Positions 25,511-34,618 of a DNA stretch of 64,000 bases are shown piece after piece. The stretch is from Actinomadura formosensis NBRC 14204 (GTDB lineage: Bacteria > Actinomycetota > Actinomycetes > Streptosporangiales > Streptosporangiaceae): positions 33,432-97,431 of the forward strand of contig NZ_BCQQ01000004.1 in NCBI RefSeq assembly GCF_001552155.1. The letters run 5' to 3'. The notes below the pieces were generated by a model. That model did no database searches and was not told where the DNA came from. It saw only the letters and a program-made list of their open reading frames with translations. Position 1 is the stretch's first letter; each line of letters begins with the position of its first letter. Position numbers and translations under genes: made by a program.

Positions 25511-26041
25511 CTACCGGCGGAGGCCGCGGATCGCCCGCATGGCCTCCCGCCGGGCATCACCGGACAGGACGTCGACGTAAACGCGGCCGTCCAGGTGGCC
25601 GCACTCGTGCTGCAGGCAGCGGGCGAAGTACCCGGTGCCCTCCACGCGGACGGGCCCGCCCTTCATGTCCACGCCCTCGACGACGGCGTGCGCGTAGCGC
25701 GGCGTCTCGAACCGCAGGCCCGGCAGGGACAGGCAGCCTTCCGACTCGACCAGCCGCTCGCCGTCGGCCACCACCAGTTCCGGGTTGACGACATGACCGA
25801 TGTGGCGGCGTCCCCTGTCGTCCTCGCAGTCGTACACGAACACCCGCAGGCCGACCCCGATCTGGTTGGCGGCCAGCCCGGCGCCGTTCTCCTCGTACAT
25901 GGTGACGAACATGTCGTCGACGAGCCGCTCCAGGGACGCGTCGAACGTCCGGACCGGATCGCACTCGGTCCGCAGCACCGGATCCCCGAGAGACCTGACC
26001 GGCCGGACGTTCCCACGCCGCGAATGGCTCCGCTTCCTCAC
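25511..26041 (-). CDS. def: Peptide deformylase (176 aa)
   Basis: Removes the formyl group from nascent N-terminal fMet. Motif 1 is GAGLAANQIG, motif 2 EGCLSLPG (metal Cys) and motif 3 QHECGHLDG (metal His pair and catalytic Glu). The usual HExDH reads HECGH, with Gly in place of the common Asp. Length fits. The ATG at 26041 begins MRKRSHSRRGN, a basic extension before the first strand. The gene stands alone between the two-component operon and the DivIVA-like gene. Confidence 0.93.
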   Translation of the reverse strand: MRKRSHSRRGNVRPVRSLGDPVLRTECDPVRTFDASLERLVDDMFVTMYEENGAGLAANQIGVGLRVFVYDCEDDRGRRHIGHVVNPELVVADGERLVESEGCLSLPGLRFETPRYAHAVVEGVDMKGGPVRVEGTGYFARCLQHECGHLDGRVYVDVLSGDARREAMRAIRGLRR

Positions 26042-26094
26042 GCGAAGATCCTAAGCGCCCCCGAGGAACCGCCTGCCCCCGCCCGCGCGACGGA

Positions 26095-26120
26095 GTGCCC
26101 AGGGGTCGCCCCCTGGGCAC
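26095..26120 (-). terminator. Intrinsic terminator of the DivIVA-like gene
   Basis: GTGCCCAGGGG / CCCCTGGGCAC, a perfect 11-bp stem with the loop TCGC, four bases beyond the stop codon of the minus-strand gene. Confidence 0.85.
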
Positions 26121-26123
26121 TTC

Positions 26124-27089
26124 CTACAGTTCGATGGGGCCGCGCGATTGCTGGGGCGGGACCGGCGGCTGGGGCGGGGTGTGGTCCTCGGCCGGCCGGG
26201 CGGGCTTGGCCTGCGGCGGGGCGGGCGTTTCGGTGGCCGGGGGCTCGGGCTTCTTCATCGACGGTGCGGGTGCGGCCTGCGGTGCGGTGGCCGGGGCCGG
26301 AGCCGGGGCCGGGGCCGGCTTGGGCGCCGGGGCGGGCTTGGGGGCCGCGGCCGGCATCGGCTTGGCGGCGGACGCCTGCTTGCGGGGAGTGCTCTGGCGG
26401 ACGGCGTCCTCGACCATCTTCTCCAGCGGGCCCGCCTCGTTCTCGGCGGTGAGCAGCCGGTGCAGGGTGTCGCTGATCTCGGTGAGGCGCTGCAGGGCCT
26501 GGGTGTGGTTCTTGGTGAGCGCGGTGAGCCGCTGCGTGGCGCCCTCGTTGATCACGCTGGCGCGGCGTTCGGACGCGGTGAGGGTGCGCTCGGCCTCCAG
26601 CCGCGCGCTCGTCACCGTCTGCTCGGCCTCCTGCTTGGCCGACGACAGGACGCCCTCCGACTCCTTCTTGGCGGACGCGAGCACGTGCTCGGCCTTCTCC
26701 TGCGCCTGCGCGAGGTTCTTGTCGGCGTGCGCGCGGGCCTCGTCGATGATCCGCTTGGACTCCCGCTCGGCGTCCTCGCGGATCTCCGCCCCCTTGGACT
26801 CGGCCTGGGCGACCTTGTCCTGGGCCTCGTCCTCGGCGAGGTTGATGATCTGCCGGAGGCGGTCGCTGAGGTCGTCGCCGGTGGGCTTGCGCGCCTCCCT
26901 GAGCTCGGCCATCTCGCGGCGGATGCGCTCGGCGTCGTCCTGGGCACGGGCGAGCCGCGCCTCCAGTTCGCGGTGCTTCTGCTGGGCGCGGGCGATGTAG
27001 TCGTCGACCTGGCGGCGGTTGTAGCCGCGCATGACGATCTCGAAGGACTCTTCTTGGAGGAGATTCGGCAGGATCTCTTCGTTGCTCAT
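26124..27089 (-). CDS. DivIVA-domain coiled-coil protein, FilP/Scy-like (321 aa)
   Basis: N-terminal DivIVA-type domain (FEIVMRGYNRRQVDDYIARA, residues about 15-36, with the conserved Arg/Gly/Tyr). A long charged coiled coil runs from about residue 37 to 215, with heptad-rich repeats such as EDAERESKRIIDEARAHADK and SAKKESEGVLSSAKQEAEQT. The final ~90 residues are Pro/Ala-rich (PAPAPKPAPAPAPAPATAPQ). Such proteins organise the cell pole or act as filament-like scaffolds in actinomycetes. Divergent from the carbonic anhydrase gene. Confidence 0.88.
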   Translation of the reverse strand: MSNEEILPNLLQEESFEIVMRGYNRRQVDDYIARAQQKHRELEARLARAQDDAERIRREMAELREARKPTGDDLSDRLRQIINLAEDEAQDKVAQAESKGAEIREDAERESKRIIDEARAHADKNLAQAQEKAEHVLASAKKESEGVLSSAKQEAEQTVTSARLEAERTLTASERRASVINEGATQRLTALTKNHTQALQRLTEISDTLHRLLTAENEAGPLEKMVEDAVRQSTPRKQASAAKPMPAAAPKPAPAPKPAPAPAPAPATAPQAAPAPSMKKPEPPATETPAPPQAKPARPAEDHTPPQPPVPPQQSRGPIEL

Positions 27090-27387
27090 GGTGCCTTGGG
27101 GGGTCGTTGGCGGGGGTCATCACCCCGTCAGGGTCGGACGCGATAGCAGCCACACCCGCCTGAGCGGGCCCACATGGAAACGTCAGGACGACTCTCGTCC
27201 GGTCCACCCCGTTCGTGCAACCGGAACGCGCTTCTTGCTGCCGTTTCTTCATCTGGATGGAGTCGCCAAACTATCTAATCCCGGCAGAATCCGCGCCCCT
27301 CGCGGGATGGTGTGTCGGGCCGGAACCGGACCCGCGGGGCCGGGGCGCCGTCCAGGACGGGGCGGGACGCGTCCTAGCATCGGCGCC

Positions 27388-27909
27388 ATGAGCTACCTGG
27401 GAGCATTGGGTGAGGACCGGCCGAAGATCCACCCCGAGGCGTGGGTCGCGCCGGGTGCGGTCGTGGTCGGGCGGGTGACGCTGGGCCGCGCGTCCAGCGT
27501 CTGGTACGGCTCGGTGCTGCGCGGCGACGACGAGGAGATCGTGGTCGGCGACGAGTGCAACATCCAGGACCTCAGCTGCCTGCACGCCGACCCGGGCATG
27601 CCCGCGGTCCTGGAGGACCGCGTCAGCCTGGGCCACAAGGCGATGGTGCACGGCGCGCACGTCGAGACCGGCGCGCTCATCGGCATCGGCGCGATCGTGC
27701 TGAACGGCGCCCGCATCGGGTCCGGGACGCTGATCGCCGCCGGCGCGCTGGTGCCGCCCGGCAAGACGATCCCGGCCGGGGTGCTCGTCGCCGGGACGCC
27801 GGGCAAGATCGTCCGGGAGCTGAACGACGGCGACCGGCTCGTGCTGGAGCACACGCCCGCGGTCTACATGGAGAAGGCCGAGCGGCACCGCGCCGCCGAG
27901 TGGCGGTGA
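27388..27909 (+). CDS. Gamma carbonic anhydrase family protein (173 aa)
   Basis: Left-handed beta-helix protein of hexapeptide repeats (GAVVVGRVTLGRASSVWYGS, GVLVAGTPGKIVREL). The metal-ligand His residues are in LHADPG, SLGHKAMVHGAHVE. Such proteins (PaaY, YrdA, CaiE-like) may hydrate CO2 or hydrolyse acyl-CoA, and zinc binding is expected from the three His residues. The ATG at 27388 is taken, since the frame extends upstream without a ribosome site. It is preceded by a 298-bp divergent region with no gene. Confidence 0.88.
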   Translation: MSYLGALGEDRPKIHPEAWVAPGAVVVGRVTLGRASSVWYGSVLRGDDEEIVVGDECNIQDLSCLHADPGMPAVLEDRVSLGHKAMVHGAHVETGALIGIGAIVLNGARIGSGTLIAAGALVPPGKTIPAGVLVAGTPGKIVRELNDGDRLVLEHTPAVYMEKAERHRAAEWR

Positions 27910-27998
27910 TGTCAAGGCCGGTTCATCCTCCCGCTGACCTGGAGTGACACTGACACTGCGCCGGTCAGGGGCACCCCGCGCGGTTTCTGCTGACTACG

Positions 27999-30900
27999 AT
28001 GACCCTCGTGGTGTGGGGACCGGGCTATGGCAGTGCTCCGCCGCCCAGCCCGCAGCGGGGGCAGGATCCGTTCACGGAGGCGGAGCGGGACACACGGGCG
28101 ATGGTGGCCGCCGCGTGGTGGCCGTCGGCGCCTCCGCAGCAGCGCCACCACGCCATCGGCGGCCGCATGCTCGTGCTGCCGGACGGTACGTGGTGGCTGT
28201 TCGGCGCGTGGGCCCGCTGGTACCGGCTGCACCCGTCCGACGGGCAGTGGTACCTGTGCCCGCCGCCCCGCACGCCCGCCGTCCGGATGGCGGCGAGGCC
28301 CGCGCAGCAGGGGGCGGGGCGGACACCGGCGCTGCCGCCGCATGTGATCCCGGCGGGGCCCGACTTCGCCTACGACCCGCCGTCGGGGCTGCCGTTCGTC
28401 GGGCACGGGTTCGCGACCGAGTTGACCTCGCGCGTCCGGTCGACCCTGGAGTCCGCCGCCACGCTGCCCGCGTCCGATCATCCGCACTGGTGGCCCGACT
28501 TCACCGGCGAGACGCCGTCCACGGTCGTCGCCGCCTGGGGCGTGATGCTGTGGTGCTCGGCCGCCCCCGTGTTCGACGCGCGCCTGGACGCGCAGATGCT
28601 CGACCTCTGGAAGCCCTACCGCGCCAAACCCCTCCCGGATGTGGACGGCCCCCGGTGGCTCACCCCGCCCACGCTGGAGTCGCTCGTCGCGCTCTACGCC
28701 GAACGCCTGCGGGCGAGCCGGGTGGACGCGGCGGTCGTCGTCCTGCGGACGATGTGGGCCGTCGCCAGCGCGCTCCGCGAGGACGTCCGGTTCCAGATCC
28801 GGGCGGACGCGCTGCTCGCCATTCTCGGCACCACGCTCGCGAATCCGACCGTCGACTATGGGGCGCTGCCCTACGGGGATCAGGCGATCGTCCAGCAGTG
28901 GCTTACCCGGTGCCCACCGAACCTGGTCCCGTCGCTGAGGAACGAGAGTTCGCCCGGGGACAACTTCAGGCACGCCTTCTACACGCTCAGCGAGCTGATA
29001 GCCGACCTCTCCGGCGACCCCGCAGACCCGGCCTATCTGGAGCCTCGCCTGGTGGCCGCCGCGCTGCTCGCCGCCGATCTGAACGTCGTCCGTAAGGACA
29101 TGGTGGGCACCATCGTCCCTTGGCTGGACCCGGAGATCCGCTACACGGTGCAGGCGGTGGCGGAGCAGAAGGGGCATCCGCTGCGCCGCCTCTGGCCGGA
29201 GGACATGCGGCTCCCGCAGCCGCTGCGGTCGGCGGCCGGGTCCGGGCCGGGCGCCGAGTCGCTGCTGGCCGCGATGTACGAGGTCGATCTGGCCTGGTGC
29301 CGGCTCGGCGGGATGCCCGCGCGGCCGCGCGGCTTCCCCGTCCCGACCGCGATCATCGCCGGGATCATCGGCCGCGGCCGGGCCCGTGCCACGGCCGCGG
29401 CCACGATGTCCACGCCACCGCCCAACCCGGTGCCCGCGCGGCCGTCGCCGTTCCCCCTGCAGAGCCAGCCGGGCATCGCCCCGGGGACGCCTCCGCAGCC
29501 CCAGGGGACGCCGTCCGAGCCGGACCGCCCGTTCGTCCAGCCGCCCGCGCAGCACGAGCGGGAGCCCGGACGGGAGAACCCGCCCGCCGCCCAGAACCAG
29601 ATGGCCGGTCCCGGCCAGCAGGCCGCGTTCGCCCCGCCGGACCCGGTGATCAGCGCATCGTCCGGGGGCGAGCGGGACGAGTCGAGCGTCGCCCCGCCCT
29701 ACACCGAACTGGGTTTCCAGCGTCCCGCCGCCGCGCCGGTGCAGGGCCCGATGCAGGGCCCGATGCAGGGCCCGGCGCAGCCCCCGCCCGAGCCGGCCCA
29801 GGCGAGTCACGCGCCGGCTTCCGAGCGGCTCGGCGGCTACTCGCCGCCGGAGGAGGAGCGGGACGAGGACTTCGTGCCGCCGTACACGCAGCTGGGCTAC
29901 CAGCCCGCGGGCACCGCCCCGCCGGCCCAGCCCCCGGCCCGGACCCCGGCTGCACCTCCGACTCCGGCTGCACCTCCGACTCCGGCCGCGTCCCCGACTC
30001 CGGCCGCGTCCCCGACCCCGGCGGCGCCGCCCGAGCCGCAGCCCACCACGTTCGACGCGTACGCGACCCGCGTGGAGGGCTCGCACCGGGCCGCACCCGT
30101 CCCGGCCGGGCAGCCCCCGCGGCAGGACCAGCCGCCCGGCACGCGCATCCTCGGCCCCGGCGACCTCGACGAGGACGGCACCCTCCCCGACGGCCCGGCT
30201 CCCGACGGCCCGGACGGGCCCCCGCCGCCCGTTCCGGGCGCGGGCCCGGGGACGAAGGTCATGTCCAAGACGATGGTCGGCGACTTCGACTTCCTGGACG
30301 ACACGCCGTCCCCGGAACGTCCCGTCGAGGAGATCCCGCCGCCCAGCGACCGCAGCACCCGCCGCGTCCTGGAGCGGTTCGGGTTCGGGTTCGTCTACGG
30401 GGAGCACGACGCGTCCGTCCTGCTGGCGGACGTCCGCGCGCAGGCCGGGGAGTGGAACGCCCCGGCCGGCGAGGAGATCGAGCGGACCCGGGTGGACGGC
30501 GCGCCCAGCGCGATCAAGTCCGGCCTCCCCGGCGTGCTGCTGGTCGGCGACCCGCACTCGGGGCAGCGCCGGCTGTCCCGGATGATCGCGCTGACGCTGG
30601 CGAACGCCGGCCTCGGCGACGGGACGATCCGGGCGCACGACGCCGACGACGTCCGCGACGCGCCGCCGGAGCGGATCGGGCACCTTCTCGCCCAGCCGGG
30701 CCCCGTGATCCTGTTCGAGCGGCTGGACGTGGCGATCGCGGACGCCGCCGATCCGGGCGCCGTCGTCGGCGCGGTGCGCCGTGCCCGCCGCGACCCGGTG
30801 AACACCACGCCGGTGATCGCGACGTGTGAGCCGCGCGCGTACAAGCGGCTGCTGCGGGAGCATCCGAAGCTCGTGCAGGCGTTCCGCGTCCACCGGCTCC

Positions 30901-32000
30901 CGGACTTCGGCGACCTCGACAACCGGATGACGCTGCTGCACCTGCTGGCAGACGAGCGGCGCGTCACGATCGGCGCGTCGGCGCTGGAGGTGGCCAGGGC
31001 GGACCTGGAACGGCTCCGCGGCCCGGGTGACCTGGTCAACGCGCGCCTGGTCGAGGCGTACCTGGACCAGGCGGCCCAGCGGAACATGGAGCGCGCCGGG
31101 GCGTCCCACGACCGGCTGGTGCTCACCCCGGACGATCTCGCGGGCGTCGCGGAGGGCATCGAGCCGGCGCTGCGCCCGCCCGGCGACATCGACGGCTACC
31201 TGCGGCGGCTCGACCAGCTCACCGGGCTGGAGGACGTCAAGGAGGCCGTGCGGGAGCTGGCCGAGGAGGCGGCGCTCGCCGCCGACCGGGCCCGGTACGG
31301 GATGTCCGGCCAGGACGTCCGCCACCTGGTCTTCACCGGCCCGCCCGGCACCGGGAAGACGACCGTGGCGGGGCTCGTCGGCGGCATCTACGCGGCGCTG
31401 GGGGTGCTTCAGTCCGGCCATGTGGTGGCGTGCCGTCCCGTCCATCTGGCGGGACGCGACCAGGCCGACACCCGGCATCGGGTCGGGGGCATGGTCGACC
31501 AGGCGCTCGGCGGGGTGCTGCTCATCCAGGAGGCGTACCGGCTCGACCGGGCCCCGGCCGTGGTGGGCGAACTGCTCCGCCGGATGAACCAGAGCGGCGC
31601 CCGTTTCATCGTGGTCTGTTCGGGCCCGGCGGCGGAGATGGAGGGGTTCCTCGCGGGCAATCCGGCGTTCCGCGCCGAGTTCGGCCGCGTCCTGGAGTTC
31701 ACCGGGATGGGCGACCGCGACATGGTGCGGCTCTTCCAGAGCTACGCCGAACGCGACCTCTACATGCTGGACGAGGAACTGCGCGTCGAACTCCTGTCCC
31801 GGCTGGGGCAGATGCGCGAGGACCCGCGGTTCGCCTACGCGCGGACCGTCCGGGCGCTGTTCGAGCAGACGGTGGCGCGGCAGGCGGCCCGGCTGGCGGG
31901 CGCCGACGTCAACGCCGCGGCCGTGGCCCGGCTGACCGCCCGGGACCTGCCGGAGACACCGCTGGAGCAACTGCTCGGCGACTTCCGGTCCGGGGGCTGA
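27999..32000 (+). CDS. Large double-AAA protein, CbbX/EccA-like C-terminus (1333 aa)
   Basis: The N-terminal ~460 residues are an unrecognised, largely helical region. A Pro/Ala-rich linker (about 465-780) contains repeats. A first AAA-like domain follows whose P-loop reads GDPHSGQRRL (residue 850) with no Lys. The C-terminal AAA domain of CbbX/EccA/spoVK type has an intact P-loop, GPPGTGKTT, at residue 1114. Its Walker B reads GVLLIQEAYRL, so Gln (residue 1177) replaces the usual Asp. EccA-type proteins are ESX chaperones, but this one is about 20 kb from the ESX genes. Function unknown; a remodelling ATPase is likely. It starts at ATG 27999. Confidence 0.8.
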   Translation: MTLVVWGPGYGSAPPPSPQRGQDPFTEAERDTRAMVAAAWWPSAPPQQRHHAIGGRMLVLPDGTWWLFGAWARWYRLHPSDGQWYLCPPPRTPAVRMAARPAQQGAGRTPALPPHVIPAGPDFAYDPPSGLPFVGHGFATELTSRVRSTLESAATLPASDHPHWWPDFTGETPSTVVAAWGVMLWCSAAPVFDARLDAQMLDLWKPYRAKPLPDVDGPRWLTPPTLESLVALYAERLRASRVDAAVVVLRTMWAVASALREDVRFQIRADALLAILGTTLANPTVDYGALPYGDQAIVQQWLTRCPPNLVPSLRNESSPGDNFRHAFYTLSELIADLSGDPADPAYLEPRLVAAALLAADLNVVRKDMVGTIVPWLDPEIRYTVQAVAEQKGHPLRRLWPEDMRLPQPLRSAAGSGPGAESLLAAMYEVDLAWCRLGGMPARPRGFPVPTAIIAGIIGRGRARATAAATMSTPPPNPVPARPSPFPLQSQPGIAPGTPPQPQGTPSEPDRPFVQPPAQHEREPGRENPPAAQNQMAGPGQQAAFAPPDPVISASSGGERDESSVAPPYTELGFQRPAAAPVQGPMQGPMQGPAQPPPEPAQASHAPASERLGGYSPPEEERDEDFVPPYTQLGYQPAGTAPPAQPPARTPAAPPTPAAPPTPAASPTPAASPTPAAPPEPQPTTFDAYATRVEGSHRAAPVPAGQPPRQDQPPGTRILGPGDLDEDGTLPDGPAPDGPDGPPPPVPGAGPGTKVMSKTMVGDFDFLDDTPSPERPVEEIPPPSDRSTRRVLERFGFGFVYGEHDASVLLADVRAQAGEWNAPAGEEIERTRVDGAPSAIKSGLPGVLLVGDPHSGQRRLSRMIALTLANAGLGDGTIRAHDADDVRDAPPERIGHLLAQPGPVILFERLDVAIADAADPGAVVGAVRRARRDPVNTTPVIATCEPRAYKRLLREHPKLVQAFRVHRLPDFGDLDNRMTLLHLLADERRVTIGASALEVARADLERLRGPGDLVNARLVEAYLDQAAQRNMERAGASHDRLVLTPDDLAGVAEGIEPALRPPGDIDGYLRRLDQLTGLEDVKEAVRELAEEAALAADRARYGMSGQDVRHLVFTGPPGTGKTTVAGLVGGIYAALGVLQSGHVVACRPVHLAGRDQADTRHRVGGMVDQALGGVLLIQEAYRLDRAPAVVGELLRRMNQSGARFIVVCSGPAAEMEGFLAGNPAFRAEFGRVLEFTGMGDRDMVRLFQSYAERDLYMLDEELRVELLSRLGQMREDPRFAYARTVRALFEQTVARQAARLAGADVNAAAVARLTARDLPETPLEQLLGDFRSGG
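29728..29762 (+). repeat. Tandem repeat GPMQ in the linker
   Basis: The 12-base unit GGCCCGATGCAG is repeated with slight change (GPMQGPMQGPAQ) inside the double-AAA gene. Confidence 0.8.
29947..30024 (+). repeat. Tandem Pro/Thr/Ala repeat in the linker
   Basis: Repeats of an 18-base unit (CTCCGACTCCGGCTGCAC and variants) give PAAPPTPAAPPTPAASPTPA. Such arrays are prone to length change. In frame within the double-AAA gene. Confidence 0.8.
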
Positions 32001-32176
32001 GCGTCCCGGCCGTCCAGATTCGTCGCTGTTCGCCTGGTACATGTGCGTCAGCTGGGCATCACCCGGGAAGACCAGTGGCCAAGGTGGTCCGCGAATGGCC
32101 CTCTTGGGTCATGCGCCCGCCCGAGCCGTACGCGTAGCCTCGACTCGGGTGTGGGGAACGAACGGAGGTGGACGCG

Positions 32177-32365
32177 GTGCGCCGGAATCTCGATCTGCGC
32201 GTCCACGACCGTGTTGCGCTGGACGAGATCGAACTCTATGCCGAGATGCTCAGCGCGGTGGCGGCGGCGAAGCGGCCGCTGACCGTCGCGGAAATCGACA
32301 TGGTGCTCGGGGTACGTTCCGACGGAGCCGGTCGTCGCGAGCTGACATCCCACGACCGGACGTAG
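32177..32365 (+). CDS. Small conserved-looking protein of unknown function (62 aa)
   Basis: GTG at 32177 with GGAGG eight bases upstream; GTG at 32168 is closer to the ribosome site and less likely. The protein MRRNLDLRVHDRVALDEIEL then AEMLSAVAAAKRPLTVAEID is amphipathic and helical, ending in a hydrophilic tail. Nothing identifies a fold. Two strong hairpins follow. It lies 176 bp downstream of the double-AAA gene and may be co-expressed with it. Confidence 0.65.
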   Translation: MRRNLDLRVHDRVALDEIELYAEMLSAVAAAKRPLTVAEIDMVLGVRSDGAGRRELTSHDRT

Positions 32366-32371
32366 TTCCGG

Positions 32372-32397
32372 GGCCTGGGGGCGTATTCCCCCAGGCC
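32372..32397 (+). terminator. Hairpin after the small gene
   Basis: GGCCTGGGGG / CCCCCAGGCC, loop CGTATT, six bases after the stop. Confidence 0.7.
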
Positions 32398-32415
32398 GGA
32401 CGCGGCTTGCAGGTG

Positions 32416-32444
32416 CCGGGGACGCCGATTCGAGGCGTCCCCGG
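32416..32444 (+). terminator. Second hairpin after the small gene
   Basis: CCGGGGACGCC / GGCGTCCCCGG, loop GATTCGA. In tandem with the hairpin at 32372-32397, giving a double terminator. The 285 bp from here to 32729 hold no visible gene and serve as the leader of the phosphate operon. Confidence 0.65.
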
Positions 32445-32729
32445 TTCGTCGTCTCAGGCCCCGGCCCGGCCCGGACGACCACGTTCGGGAGTGTGAGCAA
32501 TCTCACTTCCGCTCACCGCGGCCCGCGCGGACGGCCGCCGCACAAGCCCTGAAACGGCGGACGTTCCTCCAGATAGACCGCCATGCGAGGGGTATGCACC
32601 TGGTGATCTAGGGCAGGCTGATAGGTGAGAGGATGGGTGACACCAGTCGAAGCTGGGGCAAAGGTTCTTTTTACGGCGGGTAGCGCCTACGATCCTCTGC
32701 GGACTGTTCCGGCACATCAGGAGAACGAC

Positions 32730-33347
32730 GTGCGCTTGCGTCTCACGCCGCGTGAGGACAGTTTCTACGACATGTTCGCCGACTCGGCGAACAACCTGGT
32801 CACCGGCGCCAGGCTGCTCGTGGAACTCATCAGCGACGGCGCCGACCGCGCGGCGATCGCGGAGAAGATGCGCGCCTGCGAGCATGCGGGCGACGAATGC
32901 ACCCATGCGATCATGCGCCGGTTGAACGAAACGTTCATCACGCCCTTCGACCGGGAGGACATCTACCAGCTCGCCTCCTCGCTCGACGACGTGATGGACG
33001 AGATGGAGGAGGCAGCCGACCTCGTCGTCCTCTACAAGATCGAAGAGTTCCCCAAAGGCATCGTCCACATGGTGGAAGTGCTGGAGCGCGCCGCCGAGCT
33101 GACCGCCGAGGCCATGCCGAGGCTGCGCTCGATGAAGGAGCTCAACGAGTACTGGATCGAGATCAACCGGCTTGAGAACCAGGGAGACCAGGCCTACCGG
33201 AAGCTGCTGGCGCACCTGTTCAGCGGCGAGTACGACACGCTGACCGTGCTGAAGCTGAAGCAGGTCATCGACCGGCTGGAGGACGCGGCCGACGCGTTCG
33301 AGCACGTCGCCAACACGGTCGAGACCATAGCGGTCAAGGAATCATGA
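32730..33347 (+). CDS. DUF47 (PhoU-like) phosphate-transport partner protein (205 aa)
   Basis: Four-helix DUF47 protein related to PhoU, the usual cytoplasmic partner of Pit transporters. Signature stretches are ADSANNLVTGARLLVELISD, CEHAGDECTHAIMRRLNETF, ITPFDREDIYQLASSLDDVM and DRLEDAADAFEHVANTVETI; the acidic residues bind metal. The GTG at 32730 has AGGAGA upstream. The stop overlaps the Pit gene (ATGA), so the two proteins are made in step. Confidence 0.93.
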   Translation: MRLRLTPREDSFYDMFADSANNLVTGARLLVELISDGADRAAIAEKMRACEHAGDECTHAIMRRLNETFITPFDREDIYQLASSLDDVMDEMEEAADLVVLYKIEEFPKGIVHMVEVLERAAELTAEAMPRLRSMKELNEYWIEINRLENQGDQAYRKLLAHLFSGEYDTLTVLKLKQVIDRLEDAADAFEHVANTVETIAVKES

Positions 33348-34510
33348 GCACGGCCGAAAAGCCCGGCGGGACCCTCGCCCAGGATCCGTCCCAGGAGGAG
33401 GATGCCGCCTCCCTCGGCGAGCAGGCCACGCGCCGTGTCTCCGGCCGCGCGTGGCTGCTGCTGCTCGCCGGTGTCGCACTGGTCATGCTGGCGGGCGCGC
33501 TCGGGCTCCGGACAGACGCGCAGATGGCCGTCCTCGTCCTGGTGGTCATCGTCGCGCTCGTCTTCGACTACACCAACGGGTTCCACGACGCGGCCAACGC
33601 CATCGCCACCGCGGTGTCCACCCGCGCGCTGACCCCGCGCGTCGCGCTCGGCATGGCCGCCGCCATGAACATGGTCGGCGCGCTGCTCGGCGTCGGCGTC
33701 GCCAAGACCGTCAGCGAGGTCATCAGCCCGCCGTCCGGCCTGCACGGGCTCACCGTGGTCGCCGCCGGCGTGCTCGGCGCGATCACCTGGAACATCATCA
33801 CCTGGTACTTCGGGCTTCCGTCGTCGTCCTCGCACGCCCTGATCGGCGGGGTGGTCGGCGCCGGGCTGGCGTCGCTGTCGTCGGTGAACTGGTCCACCGT
33901 GGTCGACAAGGTCGCGATCCCGATGGTGCTGTCGCCGGTCGTCGGCTTCTGCCTCGCCTACCTGGTGATGGTCGCGATCCTGTGGATCTTCCGGCACGCC
34001 AACCCGAGCCGGGTCGGCCGCCGGTTCCGCATCGCGCAGACCATGTCCGCCGCGTCCCTCGCGCTCGGCCACGGCCTGCAGGACGCCCAGAAGACGATGG
34101 GCATCATCGTCCTCGCGCTCGTCACCACCGGGCACGCCGACGGCAGCACGGTGCCCTGGTGGGTCGTCATCGCGTGCGCGGGCGCGCTGTCCGCCGGGAC
34201 GTACGCGGGCGGCTGGCGGATCATGCGGACGCTCGGCCGCAAGGTCATCGAAGTCGATCCGCCGAAGGGCTTCGCCGCCGAAGCGACGGCCTCCATCGTC
34301 CTCTACACCACCGCGTTCATCTGGCACGCTCCAATCTCCACCACCCACACGATCACTTCGGCGATCATGGGCGCCGGCGCGACGAAGCGGCTGTCGGCCG
34401 TCCGCTGGGGCGTCGCCGGCAACATCCTGATCGCCTGGGTCCTCACCATGCCCGCCGCCGCCGCGGTGGCCGCGGTCGTCTACTACCTCGTCCACTTCTT
34501 CGGGGCGTAG
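33344..34510 (+). CDS. pit: Low-affinity inorganic phosphate transporter, PiT family (388 aa)
   Basis: Polytopic phosphate/metal symporter with about ten membrane helices and duplicated GANDAAN-like motifs: DYTNGFHDAANAIATAV near the N-terminus and TTAFIWHAPISTTHTITSAI near the C-terminus. LGHGLQDAQKTMGIIVLALV in the middle is also characteristic. A cytoplasmic N-terminal tail of about 35 residues precedes helix 1. Operon with the DUF47 gene (4-bp overlap). Works alongside the high-affinity Pst system 3 kb downstream. Confidence 0.94.
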   Translation: MSTAEKPGGTLAQDPSQEEDAASLGEQATRRVSGRAWLLLLAGVALVMLAGALGLRTDAQMAVLVLVVIVALVFDYTNGFHDAANAIATAVSTRALTPRVALGMAAAMNMVGALLGVGVAKTVSEVISPPSGLHGLTVVAAGVLGAITWNIITWYFGLPSSSSHALIGGVVGAGLASLSSVNWSTVVDKVAIPMVLSPVVGFCLAYLVMVAILWIFRHANPSRVGRRFRIAQTMSAASLALGHGLQDAQKTMGIIVLALVTTGHADGSTVPWWVVIACAGALSAGTYAGGWRIMRTLGRKVIEVDPPKGFAAEATASIVLYTTAFIWHAPISTTHTITSAIMGAGATKRLSAVRWGVAGNILIAWVLTMPAAAAVAAVVYYLVHFFGA

Positions 34511-34560
34511 CCATCCAGGGGGGCGGCCCCTGAAGCTGTTGTGAGGCCGGTGTTCGTACG

Positions 34561-34610
34561 CGTGGCCCGGGGCGTTGGGCGCCGTTAGGCGTCCGGCGAC
34601 CCGGGCCACG
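34561..34610. terminator. Bidirectional terminator between convergent genes
   Basis: CGTGGCCCGGG ... CCCGGGCCACG encloses a structured insert. It lies between the stops of the Pit and 5'-nucleotidase genes and can act for both. Confidence 0.8.
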
Positions 34611-34618
34611 CTCATTTC

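Noticed and set aside
27912..32042. 1376-residue minus-strand open frame
   Set aside because: Antisense of the double-AAA gene. Repetitive Arg/Gly-rich sequence without domains.
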